A stretch of DNA of 64,000 nt, taken from the NCBI GenBank assembly GCA_037951105.1, contig JBAMJV010007719.1, positions 62,001-126,000 of the forward strand, written 5' to 3'. Made by a program: the position numbers and the translations under genes. The notes below the pieces were generated by a model that was not told where the DNA came from, searched no databases, and saw only the letters and a list, made by a program, of their open reading frames with translations. Within the stretch, counting starts at the first letter, position 1. Every line of letters starts with the position of its first letter. Below, one piece after another: positions 52,105 through 64,000 of this stretch. This DNA comes from Echinarachnius parma (Eukaryota; Echinodermata; Echinoidea; Clypeasteroida; Echinarachniidae).

Positions 52105-53370
52105 TACGATGTTGTTTCCATAGTGATAACAAACTTTGAAAATGCATCTCGAATCAAAAGCAATATCCGGAAGATAAGTTTTACTTTACTAACTGCATCC
52201 CGATTATTGTAGCTATAGAATGGAAAGTGCATGAGGGGGCGTAATCACACCCTATTGTCAAATGTAGGGATTTTTGCATGAATTCGGCCCCTCACTCTCT
52301 CGCGTATATGAGGCAGAAAAAACAACACATAATGGCAATTCCAATTCTGAACGGAAAGCGCCATCAAGAGGACCATTGCCCCCCCCCCCCCCCTTGTCCT
52401 CCCCCAAGCCACACCAATGCAAATATATATTTGTGACTGGTAGAAATCTAAAACAAACACAAAACACAAACTAATTTAAATGTTTAACATAAATTCACAC
52501 ACATTTCTGTAAGACGACTGTTTGAAACTATTCTCAAATCCGGTGCCATAATAAAAGTGACAAAATTAGGACCAAATTATCGCCATTGCACAAGTTGTCG
52601 CCGGCGACAATTTATGCAGTAACAAGGACGCATTTGTACGCACATGATTTGAAACACATACACTAATTAATTCAAGTTGGGAAAATTGTAAATAATTTCT
52701 ACGACTTGAGCGTTTATTTCTTACATTCTAACTTGAATTAGGTCCACATAAACATCCATGTAAATAGTATAGTTAATACGTTATCAAGAATAATTAAATC
52801 TGTTAATTTGCATTATAACACACGAAATATATACAAAGCGCTTACTGAGTCGGGTTACACGTTACACTAAAGTATTTACACCTTACTCGAGTCGTTTTTA
52901 AATACATAGACTACATTATTTACATAATTCTGAAATACGGTACATTCACATCAATAGATATTTTAGTGACTTGTATGGTGTCTTTTTCGTTGTAGTCTAC
53001 ATGAATTGGGTGTTAAATTGAAGTCGTCTGACTTCTGAATATTGCAGTATGCATTGCATATAATGCATTCAAGAAGTAGCCGGATACACCTGACTAGTGT
53101 AAAGTAAACATTACAAGTATATGCAAGTATTTGAATAATAATTGTCAATAGTATATCGCTAAATATGAGCTTAAAACCCCGGTGCTTAATAATTTAGTTC
53201 TTAGACACACAGGCCCGAATTCTCATTAGTCGTTAAACTTAATAGTCTGGGCTTAAACAAAGAACAACATGAATTACCAGAATCCACCGCTCTACACTTT
53301 TAAAATCGATGGTTGTCATTTGCCATCGGAGATATTCTCATTGTTTTTTTCTTCCATTATCCAATCAATC
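52105..53370. other. Intergenic, no gene seen
   Basis: AT-rich; C run at 52380-52393. Confidence 0.5.
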
Positions 53371-53374
53371 CCAC

Positions 53375-53625
53375 TAGTTCTGCTTAGACATCCGGATAAA
53401 GGGTCGCTTAATATTCTAGTCAAATTATAACCCGTCACTATTGAGGTGATCCAGGACACAATATTAATGGTAACCGGTTATACTCTGGCTGATCTGCCAA
53501 GTTCTGATTAGACATCCGGACAAAGGGTCACATAATATTCTAGTCATAGCATAACGGGTCACTATTAATATTATGCCCCGGGTTATCCAGAAAGCAATAT
53601 TAATGGTAACCGGTTATACTCTGAC
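53375..53625. repeat. Tandem duplication of about 130 bp
   Basis: TAGACATCCGGAYAAAGGGTC through TAATGGTAACCGGTTATACT occurs twice. Confidence 0.85.
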
Positions 53626-53833
53626 TGGTCTGTTGAGATTATAATGTATCTATATATTTTGATCTGCATTGATAATGAAGAACAAAGGGCTCGTCCAATT
53701 TCACAGGTGCGACATGGTTTTAATAGTTACGATAATGTATGTATTTTTAGCCTGGACTACAGTTGTGCCACTGAAGAGAATTTGGGCTACAAAGATTAGT
53801 GCCCACCCTGTTGTGGCTTACACCTGCTATACA

Positions 53834-55081
53834 GAGCGTATCCAAAAAAGCGTTACACTTTTGAACATTTGTTAAAAATTACATTTTTATATATTTAGAA
53901 GATTTTTTCATGTCGATGGATGCCCAATGGTCTCATCTATCAAGTGCCACTAACAAAACAAATTTTCGTTCACGCTTGGGCGAACACTGACTGTTTTTGT
54001 ACAGAGTGTCAAAAATGGCTTGCGCCAATTTGAAAGAAGAGGGACAATTAAACCAGCAGACCGAATAAGTACTCCCATTCAAACAAATTGCTCTTTGCCA
54101 TGAATTTAAGATTATGTTATGATAACTGTGTAATCATTTTGTGGCAATTTTCATAATTTAAATGATTTCATTGATTTATGCATGGGTTAGAATAAATAAG
54201 CCATAGATTGAAAGATAATAAAAGGATTTGCATCGTTAATGACAAAATTTCCAGCCTGTCCTCATTAACGATGTAAATCCTTTCATTGAGTGTGAAACAT
54301 ACAAAAGATGACCCAGAAGCATACATGAACGAATATTCATGTTGATAGATTGATGGGCTGTTTGGATTGATAGATTGATTGATGGATGGATTAATGGATG
54401 GATGGATGGATGGATGGATGGATGGATGGATGGATGGATGGATGGATGGATGGATGGATGGATGGATGGATGGATGGATTGCTGGATTGATTGATGTATG
54501 GATTGATTGATGGATGGATTGATCGATTAAATGATGGATGGATGGATGGATGGATGGATTGATTGATTGATTGATTGGTTGATTTCTCATTGATTGATTG
54601 ATGAATCGGTTGAATGATTTGAAGATTAATTGATGTGGTACTTTTTGAATGAATGACTGGCATGTGGTTTTGATGTGTCTGTGCTTTAAAAAAGATCTTG
54701 AAGTAATTACCCATTATTAATTCTCACCCATGCATATAAAACAATGAAATCAGTTAAATTATGATAGAAAATTGCAACAAAATTATTACACAATCATAAA
54801 ATATTCTTAAATTTATGGCAAAGAGCAATTTGTTTGAATGGGAGTACTTATTCAGTCTGCTGGTTTAATTGTCCCTCTTCTTTCAATTTGGCGCAAGCCA
54901 TTTTTGACACTCTGTACAAAAACTGTCAGTGTTCGCCCAAGCGTGAACGAAAATTTGTTTTGTTAGTGGCACTTGATATATGAGACCATGGGGCATCCAT
55001 CGACATGAACAAATCTTATAAATATATAAAAATGTAATGTTGACAATTTTTTCAAAAGTGTAACGCTTTTTTTGATACGCC
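53834..55081. mobile_element. Foldback element with TGGA microsatellite core
   Basis: GAGCGTATCCAAAAAAGCG and its near-inverse; arms of about 340 bp (53834-54165 and 54740-55081) align throughout. The core is a TGGA/TTGA array (54355-54610). Confidence 0.8.
54355..54610. repeat. TGGA/TTGA microsatellite
   Basis: Tetranucleotide array; the [10 protein letters not shown] frames on the minus strand are artefacts. Confidence 0.95.
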
Positions 55082-55089
55082 CGGTATTG

Positions 55090-56900
55090 TAATCCAAGCT
55101 ATCATGTCTATACAGTAGCAATGTTGTAAAACATTACACATTACATTCTAAACTTGGTACAACATAATTTTAGAAAAAAACCATCATAACTGAAAATTAA
55201 ATGTTAATCATGGGACAAGCCCCACACAACATAATATGTCAACATTTCAGTTATCATCTGTTTCAATGTTAATGTAATCAGAGTGATACTTTGTCCTAAT
55301 AACGCATGTACAATCAAACGTATAGATAAATCAGTTAACAAGCAGGATTAGGTAGCTACATTTGACAGGTATACTAAGGGCACTTCCATGCTCCAATACA
55401 AATATATTTACTTTTTATTCAAATTGAAAAATCTTATCAAAAGGCAAACGTATACACGAACGTACAACAAATTGAAGTAATAATACAGTTCGATGTTGAA
55501 TTATAATAAACTATACATAAAATAAGCATGATAAGTATGCTACGTTTAAATACGTTAATTAAAAGCATTATGATACTATGTACAAAGATGTATAATTTCA
55601 TAACAATTGTTCACATCCTCTCCTCTCTGTGGTTGTAATTACTCCCATTCTCACCATGATCCACCTCTTCTGTCTGTTTCTCGCCCTATCTCACTGATTT
55701 CCATCTCCTTTCTCTTCGGTGTTTTAATTAATGGGATTGTTTTGCACTTCGGTAAAATTGTACTCATATTTTGTCCCAGAATTCGCTTAGGGATCGCAAA
55801 AAGACTTTACGCTTCCGCTACCCCCCCCCCCCCCCCCCCCCTCCCACCTCTATCTCTCTCCCTTATTTTTGTTTTACGTAATTATACTCTCCCAATTTCA
55901 TTATGATGTCCGTCATTGATTGTCAATTCTCGTTATTTAGAATAATCATAAACGTAATTCATCATGATTATTGTTAGATGCCCAATAAATTGTTTTAACC
56001 ACTGCGCGGTAATGCAAAGATGCACGCAGTAAAAGGTAACCATTAAATTGTACGTTTCGTCATTGTTATTATGCCATCTTACCACAATATGTCTAATTTT
56101 GTTTGAAAATCAATAAATGCAAAATAAATGCAGCGGTAAATGCGAACCAGTCGCAAAACTGTATTTCCTGGACACAAGCATAGTAAACTATGCCTGACTT
56201 GAAAGTGTGTTGTTTATAAAATGCAATGTATTACCATATTGCATATCAATTACACATTGCTGCTAAAGCCCGCTGTTGCCGATTGTATTAATATTGATTA
56301 TATTGGGTTCGGTTGCAAAATCACACATGAATTTGGAATCAGTTTGAAGGCGAAAATGAGAAGGGTAAAAAAGGAAGAAATGACTTGCATGGTATAGATT
56401 AATAGAACTGGGTATTGTATTCAAGACACCACTTTTATTCAAATAATATAAACCGAACACAAAAATTAACTACCCCCCTAAACAACTGCTCATAATTTCA
56501 TAAGTCATAACCGATAATTGTTTAAAAATCTCATCTTACCACAACATTTATACAGTTGTAATGTACATGTTGTGTAGAAATCAGAGATATTCATCCCTTT
56601 ATAGCTGATTGAGCACAGATTAAAGACAACATTGCCCAATTCAAAAGGCAAAAGACATTGGGCGTGCCTGATCGGTCTACATTGTTGTGAAACAGCATAT
56701 TATGTGACTGAATGTATTGATTATGGTTTATACAACAATACTGTTTCACATTTAATCCATTTTGATTTTGTAACGGCACATGTGGTTAAATGCATTAATT
56801 GAAATTGTATAACAGTGCATTTTGAAATTTCCCAATACTCAATAAACTGCAATAATAATATTACTTTTGTGAATTTTGAAATATGACAATTTTCTCTTTA
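55090..56900. other. Intergenic, no gene seen
   Basis: AT-rich; C run at 55821-55840. TAACTACCCCCCTAAACA near 56467 repeats sequence at 191-208. Confidence 0.5.
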
Positions 56901-56908
56901 ACTGTTAA

Positions 56909-57541
56909 AGGGACAGGTCCACTTTTACAAAACGTCTGAACAGCTTTCAGTTGACGGATGGGGATCAATGTAACACGCAAAAAAAAAATCAGAGCGAACA
57001 CCCCATCTAATTTGGATTCTACGAATGAAAAACGAATGCGTCCCTCCATTTAAACTATGTATCGGTCAATAAAGGAGTTCAACTGATTTAGCATAATATT
57101 ACAACAATATAGTACCAATTCTCGTAAAGGTATTGTGAAGCCGACATTTGTTAACGTATGTCACGGAAAAAGATCTCAAAAAGAAAGAATATATAATTAC
57201 ATGTAGTCAGTTTAAGCGATGTTTGGGTATTTTGATTGGTAAACGCTCACACATTAGTACTTATGCGCGGGTCACGTAGCTAGCGCGGGTCACGTAGGGG
57301 TCATGCATACCGATCTGGCACTCCGTGAAATCTATGTACGAACTTACTCACCGGCCGAAAATACGTATGTACCTAATTAACCGACGTCCCTCAGTTTATT
57401 CAGTTTTAGGTCTATAACTCCACGAAAAAGAGATTTCAAGCCCTAATTTTTTCAGGCATGCTATTAAATGACATTTCCTTTCATATAAGAAAATAACCTC
57501 GCAACTTTTGAATTTTGGCTTGCAAAAGTGGATCTCTCCCT
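56909..57541. mobile_element. TTAA-type MITE family 4
   Basis: TTAA on both sides; AGGGACAGGTCCACTTTTAC and AAAAGTGGATCTCTCCCT ends. Confidence 0.75.
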
Positions 57542-57623
57542 TTAACATGTTTAATGTGTGCTTTAAACAACCATGGATTAATGGTTACCTCTTATTTTCA
57601 CACATTGTTTACCAAACTGCCAT

Positions 57624-57760
57624 TTATTTTTTATTTATTTATTTGGTATACATTTCAAACTGATCAGCAGCAGTGCTGAAAGGATCAGTGTACATTGAAC
57701 ATCAAAACATACATAGTATAAACAATACAATATAGCAAGTGTTACATTCGAATTTGAATG
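57624..57760 (-). repeat. LINE 3' tail, minus strand
   Basis: On the minus strand ends AATAAATAAATAAAAAAT after a 3' UTR-like segment. Confidence 0.4.
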
Positions 57761-58263
57761 AATTGGAACATTAATATTAAGTACAAAATTTACATAAGTA
57801 AATCACTATAAAATAAACAAAGCTACACTACACAAAGAACAAATATCAGATCATTGTGCATAATTGCTAATCAACCACATTTACAACAATGAATTGTATA
57901 CAGCAATTCACAACTATATAGGTAATATAAAGTAATTCATAATTAAAACTGTTCTAAGTTATTAATCACCAAGCAATTAATTAATTATAATATATTTATC
58001 ATTTATACCTATCAGCTGAATACCTATTGTGAAATCATTATTATATGAGAGCAAGACTATTCTAATCATATTGATATTTCAATTAAAATTAATTAAGCAT
58101 AATTAAAAAATGAATAATTATGTACGTATTACAAGTTTAATATCAATATTTTACCAAAATTCAAGGTACCAAACTGCAAGTTTATGAGTATTTGTAATAT
58201 TACATAAATAAAGAAACAATCTAAGTCTACAATATTATCATCTTAATGATCGTTTAACTATAC

Positions 58264-58482
58264 ATGGGATACGTAAGACCAGTACTTAATTATTGCGTCC
58301 CGGTTTTGAATGAAAATATCACTCAAGAGCAAATATTAAATCTAGAACGAATTCTAAAGAGAGTCCTCAGAATAATATTGGGAGGTGACTACATAACATA
58401 TGCCACTGTTGCTCTTTCATTGTGCAATTTAACTACATTGGAAGCAAGAAAAAAAAAAAAACTTTGTGAACAGTTTATATAA
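58264..58482 (+). pseudogene. LINE RT C-terminal fragment
   Basis: YVRPVLNYCVPVLNENIT, then LERILKRVLRIILGGDY, then LTTLEARKKKKLCEQF. This is the conserved post-catalytic part of CR1/L2-like RTs. A 3' tail ending TCAATTCAATTCAA follows at about 58740-58768. Confidence 0.8.
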
Positions 58483-58914
58483 TATCTTTAGAAAACACCC
58501 TGTTTTTAATGATTGGTTACCAATTAAAAAGAAAATAGTGCTCTTCATTACCTTGTTCATATTTTAGACAATAATACAATGCAATTTTTGTATAATCATT
58601 TTCTTTTCTTATGTACAATTGTGTATGTTGCTGTTTGCATAATAATCATTACTTTTTAAACTTTACAACTTTTAACATGTATCATGCACTTTACAAATAT
58701 AACAAATGTACAATTCAGCCTTTGGCTGCCAACAATTTAATTAATAAACTCTTTTCAATTCAATTCAACACAAATAACTAGAGATACTTTTGCAAGACAT
58801 GAAATTATGAGCAATTATTTAGGGGGATAGTTATTTTTTGTGTACGGTTGAAACTAGAAACAATCCTACGAATTATCTGAAATCAGGTATAACAACGATG
58901 TTTCAAGACCTCAT

Positions 58915-58920
58915 TTTATT
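58915..58920 (-). promoter_or_regulatory. Poly(A) signal AATAAA, gene D
   Basis: AATAAA just past the stop; conserved in position with A and B. Confidence 0.55.
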
Positions 58921-58928
58921 TCAAAAGC

Positions 58929-59179
58929 CTATTTACACTCACAACTGATGTACAGGTGCTTACGCCTATTGGGACAAGGGTCGACTCCGATGAATCCATT
59001 GGTCGCTTTTATTTCACATGAATCAAGTCCTTCGCATGCAGGTTTCACAAGGTGTGTGCAGTCATATAAACAGGACGGTCCGGTCCCGTATTGAGCAGAC
59101 ACGATGTGCATGGTACCCGTAGCGCAGTCGATTGGGAACACTTCTGTCCCTTCTGGAACCACGAACTCGTAGCCGATGC
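58929..59179 (-). CDS. Gene D exon 5: C-terminal SUEL lectin domain
   Basis: Acceptor TTATAG, open to the TAG at 58931-58929. Signatures: MHIVSAQYG, SCLYDC, CEGLDSCEIKATNGFIG, DPC, LYISCEC. Seven cysteines are visible; the usual N-terminal eighth is absent, and YGR is YGT. Confidence 0.9.
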
Positions 59180-62100
59180 CTATAAAACGAGGTGACAAAG
59201 TTTGAAAAATACAAGAGTATTGTAAACGACAGTTCCCATCATTACATTGTCACTACTAACATCATGATCAATATCGACGTCATCGTTTTTATTATAGGAT
59301 TTCTCGGTCAAGTTCGTAAGTTAGCCACACGAATTAATTTTGTGTGCATTCAATTTCGCCTATTTTGTCACCGCAGCTGTATTTTGCAGTTCAAATTCCT
59401 TTTTTAGCATTCGAATTCATATATAGATCATTTGAAAACAGTTCATTACGTTTCACTAAGTTAGCCGTGATCTCCACCACGGTGGAAATCAACTCAACCA
59501 TTTTAATAGCTTTTGTCAACATTCCATGCCCTGTTAACTGCCCCCCGAGACCTAGTGGTATTATAGAGATAATCTGCTCCGGTTACACGCAGTAAACCGA
59601 TAAGAACGGTGTAAACGGTGATACAATTCTACTAGAGGCACGAATCTCTCAACCTCTCCTCAGGCCTGAGAAGCGGTTATTTTCTAACTTTGGTGAAACG
59701 TAATGTTGTTTGTTTGTTCGAATTAAAACGTGTTTGTATTTCGTAAAATTGTCATTCAATTTGAAGCGAGAAAATTCGTGATTACGTAACACCGCCTTCC
59801 GTGAATTCCGTGGGCGAAATTTAATGCTTATAGCGTGCTTTTTATATTGAATGCTATTTCTAAATCACTTGAGCGAAAAGCTAAATAGAATGAAGGAAAT
59901 ACAATTTTGAACCACAATTGCAAACCTTCAGTTTAATTTCGCGAATTTGATTGAACCGCTTATCAATACCAATGACAAGTTTACGAAATTGGCCGAGAAA
60001 ACCTATATTATAACCACCAACTGCATGCTTTACTTAGTCGTTCTGACTGTGCACTTTGATTAAGGTACTGACCCAACTGGCTAGTCATAGGCGTTCCGGT
60101 CAGTTGCACGGAGTCGGCACTGTGTGACAGATCTGCTGTCGGTTGACTAGTCGTAGGTGTCTGACTTAGTCGATCTGACGCTGAAATGAGGGTTGAAGGA
60201 TTGCGATTGGTTGATTGGTTGGTAGCAGGCTCACAGGAAAACCCGGTCACAGTTTCATTGCACCTACCACCTGGACATGGATTACTCAGGCAATCTGTTT
60301 TTTTTTTTAAGAACAAAAGTTATACATGAGTGTAACAATGTAACAATGCAAACGACAATTACACATGTGTACGTACAGTTACGTTAACACTAATTATGGT
60401 GAAATAATGCTGGTTCAGGGAAAGGGATTGAAGGGATAGTACAGTTTTAGTTTAGATGGCGCTTCAAGAAATATTTGTTTGCGAGGTAATGCATAACAAA
60501 GTATAACATTTGATAAAGCACATAATATTAAAGGGCAGAATAAACTTTGTTTGATTAAAGTGGGTTCAGAAACAGCTGAAATATCCGGCCATAAATGTAT
60601 CCGTTTAGAATAAATGTGGGACCCACAGTTACTGCAAAAAGCGTACACATATTTAATAATGAACTAAATTGGCTTCAATATTGTTTATGAGGATCTCGCT
60701 ATTGAACTTTTTGATTTTTAAAAACTAAACATCACATTCGCATTAATTGATACAAAAAATGTTGAAATGTTGAGGTATCTGGAGGGCACCCTCTTGTGTT
60801 AACGGTTTATTTTTTTAAGCATAACAGCCCTGTAACGCGCGTGTCACTTAGCTGTTGATTTTGTTTCTGTATAATTGAAGCATCATTGAATTATTACTAC
60901 ATGTATTACATTTAAAGGGTGACTAAATTAAAAATAAAAAACGCTTTGGTTGATCTATGATAATGAATACATCACATATCTGTCGGACTATTTGATGTAC
61001 ATTTTTGTCATATTTTTTATATTAATTTTTCTATTAATTTTTTCTACCTGCTCAGCTTCACCCCTGAAAAACCCTGCCAGAAGCTATTGTCTTGACTTCT
61101 CTGACCTCACAATACCATTCCATCAGTCAGCTAGATGAACAAAAGACATTGGTATGTCAACTGACCACCAGTTTTAAAGGGATAGTTGAGTTCTGGTAAG
61201 GAGAGTACAGTTTTGGTAAAACTGAATTTTAGTAACCAAAACCTGCATCATTACATTATAAACTAATAGTTATAACTAGAAAAGAACACAAAATTACAAA
61301 TGACGTAGTAAAGATCATGTTATCATTAAAAAATAGCCGTTAAAACGTAAGAGGGCGCTCTCTAAACACTCATCGGTTTCAACCATTTTTTGAATAAAAT
61401 ATTGTGCATGTGATGTTTTGTTGAAATAGTGATTAGATAGAGAAATATCCAACAATTATTTAAATACCTATTTTGTAACTTTTTGAAAAGAGGAAGCATT
61501 TTTTTGAATTTTTAACGGTCGGTTCAAAATTCTCTAATAAACCTGGGGTCCCAGCTTTATTACAAATTGTAATATTTATGGATATTTCAGCCGTCTCTGA
61601 ACCGATTTCGATCAAACAAAGATGATTTTATTATTTAAATATTATGCTCTTTCAAATTTTACACTCAGTTTTTCATTACCTCACAAAAAAAAAGTAGTCT
61701 AGCGCCCTCTCTACCAAAACTCAACTATCCCTTTAAGCTGTTTACAATAGTATTGTAAGCTTTATACAATGCCCACTCACCATGAAAAGAAGGTTTCAAT
61801 GAAATACGGTACTCAGTGGGTGAGAACATATCTTTTGTAAATGTTTATCTATCTGATCGGTGGTTGAATGGTATTGTGATGTCAGAGAAGTCAATTGTGT
61901 AAGGTTTTTTTAGGGGTGGATCTTAGCAGGTAGAATAAAAATAATATAAACAATTATATAAAAAATATGACAGAAATGTACATGAAATAGTCAACCGATA
62001 TGTGATGTATTCATTATCATAGATCAACCAAAGCGTTTTTATTTTTTAATTTAGTCACCCTTTAAAGAATAACCTTAAGTTGTAGTTCCTAAAAGTAAGT

Positions 62101-63783
62101 TTGACCAGAACTGTGCCCCGTTTCATAAAACACTTGCAATTGTTGTAAGTGTCCAATTATTGTAACTATTAGGTCAACAGCCAATCAATCGGTATGGAGC
62201 ATTTCAGCTGTTGAGATGGTAGTTACAATAATTGGAAACTTACAACAATTGCAAGTGTTTTAAGAAACGCGCTATATTAAGTTATACGCGAATATTCAAT
62301 TTATTAAACCAATAATTTTTGAAAAAAAGTTGTGAAACTAATACTGCTGCTCTTGATTTATATTACCTGGTAAGCGGCAGACACTGTAGCCAAAGTCTTT
62401 TCTTGAGCTGCGTTGTAAGACAAACGCTCCTGGTTGAATGAGTTTTGGGATGAGTTGGACTAGCGTGCCGTTTACGTCCGTAGTCGCACACTGCCTCGAC
62501 ATCCGTACCGTGTAGTCTACCCCGTAAAACAAGTCTCTGCATTTTTCTGAAGCTGGGATTAAAAGTTAAAGGAAGTACAAGAAATTATTATTTGTTATTT
62601 CTGTCACGTTTTCGATTCGATGGCAATACAATTTTAACTGATAATGAATACCAATAACAATGAAATACTATGATAGCTATCATGAATTAATACTAACGGT
62701 AATAATAATATTAATCATAACAACAGCAACAAAACTTTCTAATAATTATAACACACATAATATATAATAAAAACGTGCTATTTTAATGACTGGACTTTAA
62801 CCTTTAATACCACATATTGTATTCCACCCATTTAATTGCCTATAATGCTTGCATTACAATTCTTTTCTCAATTGATGACTGAATTTCACAGAAGAGAATA
62901 ATTCTCCTTATTTTCACCTGTGACTGGAGGCGTTGTCAGACAGAACACCACCATTGCGAAGCCGATGTACAGTCGAAGTTGTCCTTCCTGCAAATTTCAA
63001 ATTGATCTTGTTAAGACAACGGCCCGAAATTACATCAGTGGCACAACTTTAGTCCATGTTTATTTGTGTTAATAAAGGACCATAATTACCATTATCTCCC
63101 TATTATCATCAATGCAAATGCCTCCACATAATGTATTTACATCCAGACAAATGAGAGCTCTTGATAGTCCAGTGCCGCCGTTTAAACGGTAACACTTCTA
63201 CAAAGTTCCGGAATGTTTTAGCAGCTGCCCAGTTACCGGTAATGTATGTCCTTTAAACAATATTAAACCTGGACTAACTTTGTGTGATGTTGGGCATTCT
63301 GACCAACATTTCAGACACATTAATTTCTCATACTGTAACAATACCGCACTTTCATCCCATACTTAAAACAAAAAAAATCCCTAATTATCTTGTCTGGTGA
63401 ACAAGTTCAGTTACAACGTAACCCTTTAACATTGTAATGTGTGTATTTCAATCAAAGCGCAGGTAAGCCCGTAGCCAAGGGCTGCGTTTTGGTGCTCACG
63501 TACCCCCCCCCCCCCCCCCCCCTCCGACAAAAAATAGAAAACATACATTAAGGTCCACTTTTCATCGGTTTCGGCCATGATCTCGCTTTCTTAACCAAAT
63601 CAGTGGTCTTGGTCTCGGGCCACGGTCACCGTGTCTGTAAACTACGCACCCTCCTTGACAAATCCAGGCCTAGGACCTTGCATGATAACATTAAGTGACC
63701 CAGGGATAAAGTGATCATTCAAAATTTTGGAATGAGTATACCGAGAGGAAGTTGACGGTATTGATTGAATTGACACTCACCAT
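58929..63783 (-). CDS. Gene D: secreted SUEL-lectin with EGF-like module (multi-exon)
   Basis: Five coding exons: ATG 63783-63781 (donor GTGAGT), 62987-62918, 62546-62367, 60294-60034, 59179-58929; 254 residues. The signal peptide is MEGQLRLYIGFAMVVFCL and onward. The N-terminal domain is seven residues longer than in B or C and the most diverged (EKCRDLFYGV..., QCATTDVNGTLVQLIPKLI, VCRLPG). The EGF-like module (DCLSNPCPGGRCNE) is followed by an 87-codon exon with several N-x-S/T sites. The SUEL domain ends in CECK-stop, with AATAAA at 58920-58915. Intron 3 contains nested transposons. Its promoter region runs to the window edge and its upstream block matches those of B and C. Confidence 0.87.
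60034..60294 (-). CDS. Gene D exon 4: EGF-like module plus linker
   Basis: 261 nt, between AACAG and GTAAAG, phase 1-1. A four-Cys EGF-like start (DCLSNPCPGGRC, GFSC) is followed by a Ser/Thr/Gln/Asn-rich linker with NET and NQS sequons. Confidence 0.83.
60916..62061. mobile_element. TTAA-type foldback family 3, nested in the above
   Basis: TTAA at 60912-60915 and 62062-62065; arms of about 250 bp starting AGGGTGACTAAATTAAAAA. Confidence 0.85.
61178..61732. mobile_element. TTAA-type MITE family 2, nested inside family 3
   Basis: 555 bp, TTAA on both sides, AGGGATAGTTGAGTTCTGGT and ACCAAAACTCAACTATCCCT ends. Confidence 0.85.
62114..62272. mobile_element. MITE with GCCCCGTTTCATAAAAC ends
   Basis: CATAAAACACTTGCAATTGT and its inverse; inner CCAATTATTGTAACTA inverted as well. 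Confidence 0.8.
62367..62546 (-). CDS. Gene D exon 3: three-Cys N-terminal domain
   Basis: 180 nt, phase 1 at both ends. It keeps the NGT glycosylation sequon, LVQLIPKLI and CRLPG signatures seen in the paralogs but has QC in place of WC and a seven-residue insertion. Confidence 0.85.
62918..62987 (-). CDS. Gene D exon 2: signal peptide
   Basis: 70 nt, between TTGCAG and GTGAAA, encoding EGQLRLYIGFAMVVFCLTTP and onward, ending in phase 1. The hydrophobic core LYIGFAMVVFCL is a typical secretion signal. Confidence 0.85.
63465..63670. repeat. Poly-C tract and decayed hAT-like end
   Basis: GCCCGTAGCCAAGGG then an 18-base C run, in the sequence upstream of exon 2 (intron 1 of gene D). Confidence 0.35.
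63781..63783 (-). CDS. Gene D exon 1 (coding part: start codon only)
   Basis: ATG directly followed by the donor GTGAGT. Exon 2 begins GAA, so the protein starts Met-Glu. The upstream 5' UTR shares CGCGGCTA and a GTATATAC box (63816-63823) with gene C. Confidence 0.8.
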
Positions 63784-63850
63784 GTTCTTTATAGCCGCGA
63801 AAATATCCGAGTATAGTATATACAATTCGAGTCTCTAAAGATGTCTAACT
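63784..63850 (-). promoter_or_regulatory. Proximal upstream/5' UTR region of gene D
   Basis: Blocks TTAGAGACTC, GTATATAC and CGCGGCTA in the same order as before gene C. Confidence 0.45.
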
Positions 63851-64000
63851 GATAATATGGCCCAAAACAAAATGATGTCACTCCAATAACTATCCTCAAT
63901 ATAATCAACCACTTCGACTTAAAAATACAATTATTTTGTATTTGTAATTATGCAGTATAACTTGATTTGTTGCCATGCAATTTTCAATAACAAGCTGATA

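Larger units (their letters stand above)
60429..62105. mobile_element. TTAA-type MITE family 2, split by a nested element
   Basis: The left part runs 60429-60911 and the last 40 bp resume at 62066 (TTTGACCAGAACTGTGCC), in continuity with the complete family-2 copy at 7354-8220. Confidence 0.75.

Noticed and set aside
53669..53875. 68-codon frame with a hydrophobic stretch
   Set aside because: Runs into the foldback terminus and has no supporting features.
54168..54714. [16 protein letters not shown] protein on the minus strand
   Set aside because: Translation of a TGGA/TTGA microsatellite inside a foldback element.

Overview
This is eukaryotic nuclear DNA, AT-rich, intron-containing and unusually rich in microsatellites, homopolymer G/C tracts, MITEs and foldback elements. 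The only protein-coding genes I can support encode SUEL-type (galactose/rhamnose-binding) lectins. Together with the mix of hAT-, pogo-, Kolobok- and LINE-like debris this points to a marine invertebrate, most likely a deuterostome such as an echinoderm. The species cannot be fixed from the sequence alone.

The core of the window is a head-to-tail array of four paralogous genes, all on the minus strand: gene A (about 23.3 to 9.4 kb), gene B (36.4 to 31.5 kb), gene C (51.6 to 43.6 kb) and gene D (63.8 to 58.9 kb). Each was assembled by hand from exons with consensus splice sites and matching phases. The shared plan is a first exon whose coding part is only the ATG, a 70-73 nt signal-peptide exon, a 53-60 residue three-cysteine domain I do not recognise, a four-cysteine EGF-like module joined to a Thr/Ser/Pro-rich linker, and a C-terminal SUEL lectin domain followed by the stop codon. 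Predicted proteins are 302, 240, 324 and 254 residues. They look like small secreted multi-domain lectins. All introns after the first are phase 1, so internal exons are symmetric, and two genes show recent in-frame exon duplication (linker in A, EGF-linker in C).

The rest is transposon and repeat sequence. 0-9.4 kb: a dead LINE reverse transcriptase, a foldback that carries an exon resembling the start of a SAM-domain gene, and TTAA-flanked MITEs. 11-23 kb (introns of A): a Kolobok-like TTAA element with a THAP exon, and a 6.1-kb long-TIR element interrupted by a 1.4-kb palindrome and abutting a second palindrome in the same TAC microsatellite. 23-31 kb: intergenic, with a pure 590-bp CA repeat, a pogo-like MITE, a hAT MITE and two inverted 537-bp MITEs. 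31-36 kb: gene B, with a hAT element in intron 3. 36-43 kb: intergenic, with a broken LINE, a cluster of palindromic CACGTG sites and an orphan copy of the genes' upstream block. 44-48.5 kb (intron of C): a TIR-bounded element made largely of a 60-bp minisatellite with an LTR-retrotransposon remnant inside, then a LINE tail and a foldback. 52-58.9 kb: intergenic, with a foldback containing a TGGA microsatellite and LINE tails. 60.4-62.3 kb (intron 3 of D): three-level nested transposons. Removing the recognised insertions brings the paralogous introns back to similar sizes, which supports the gene models.
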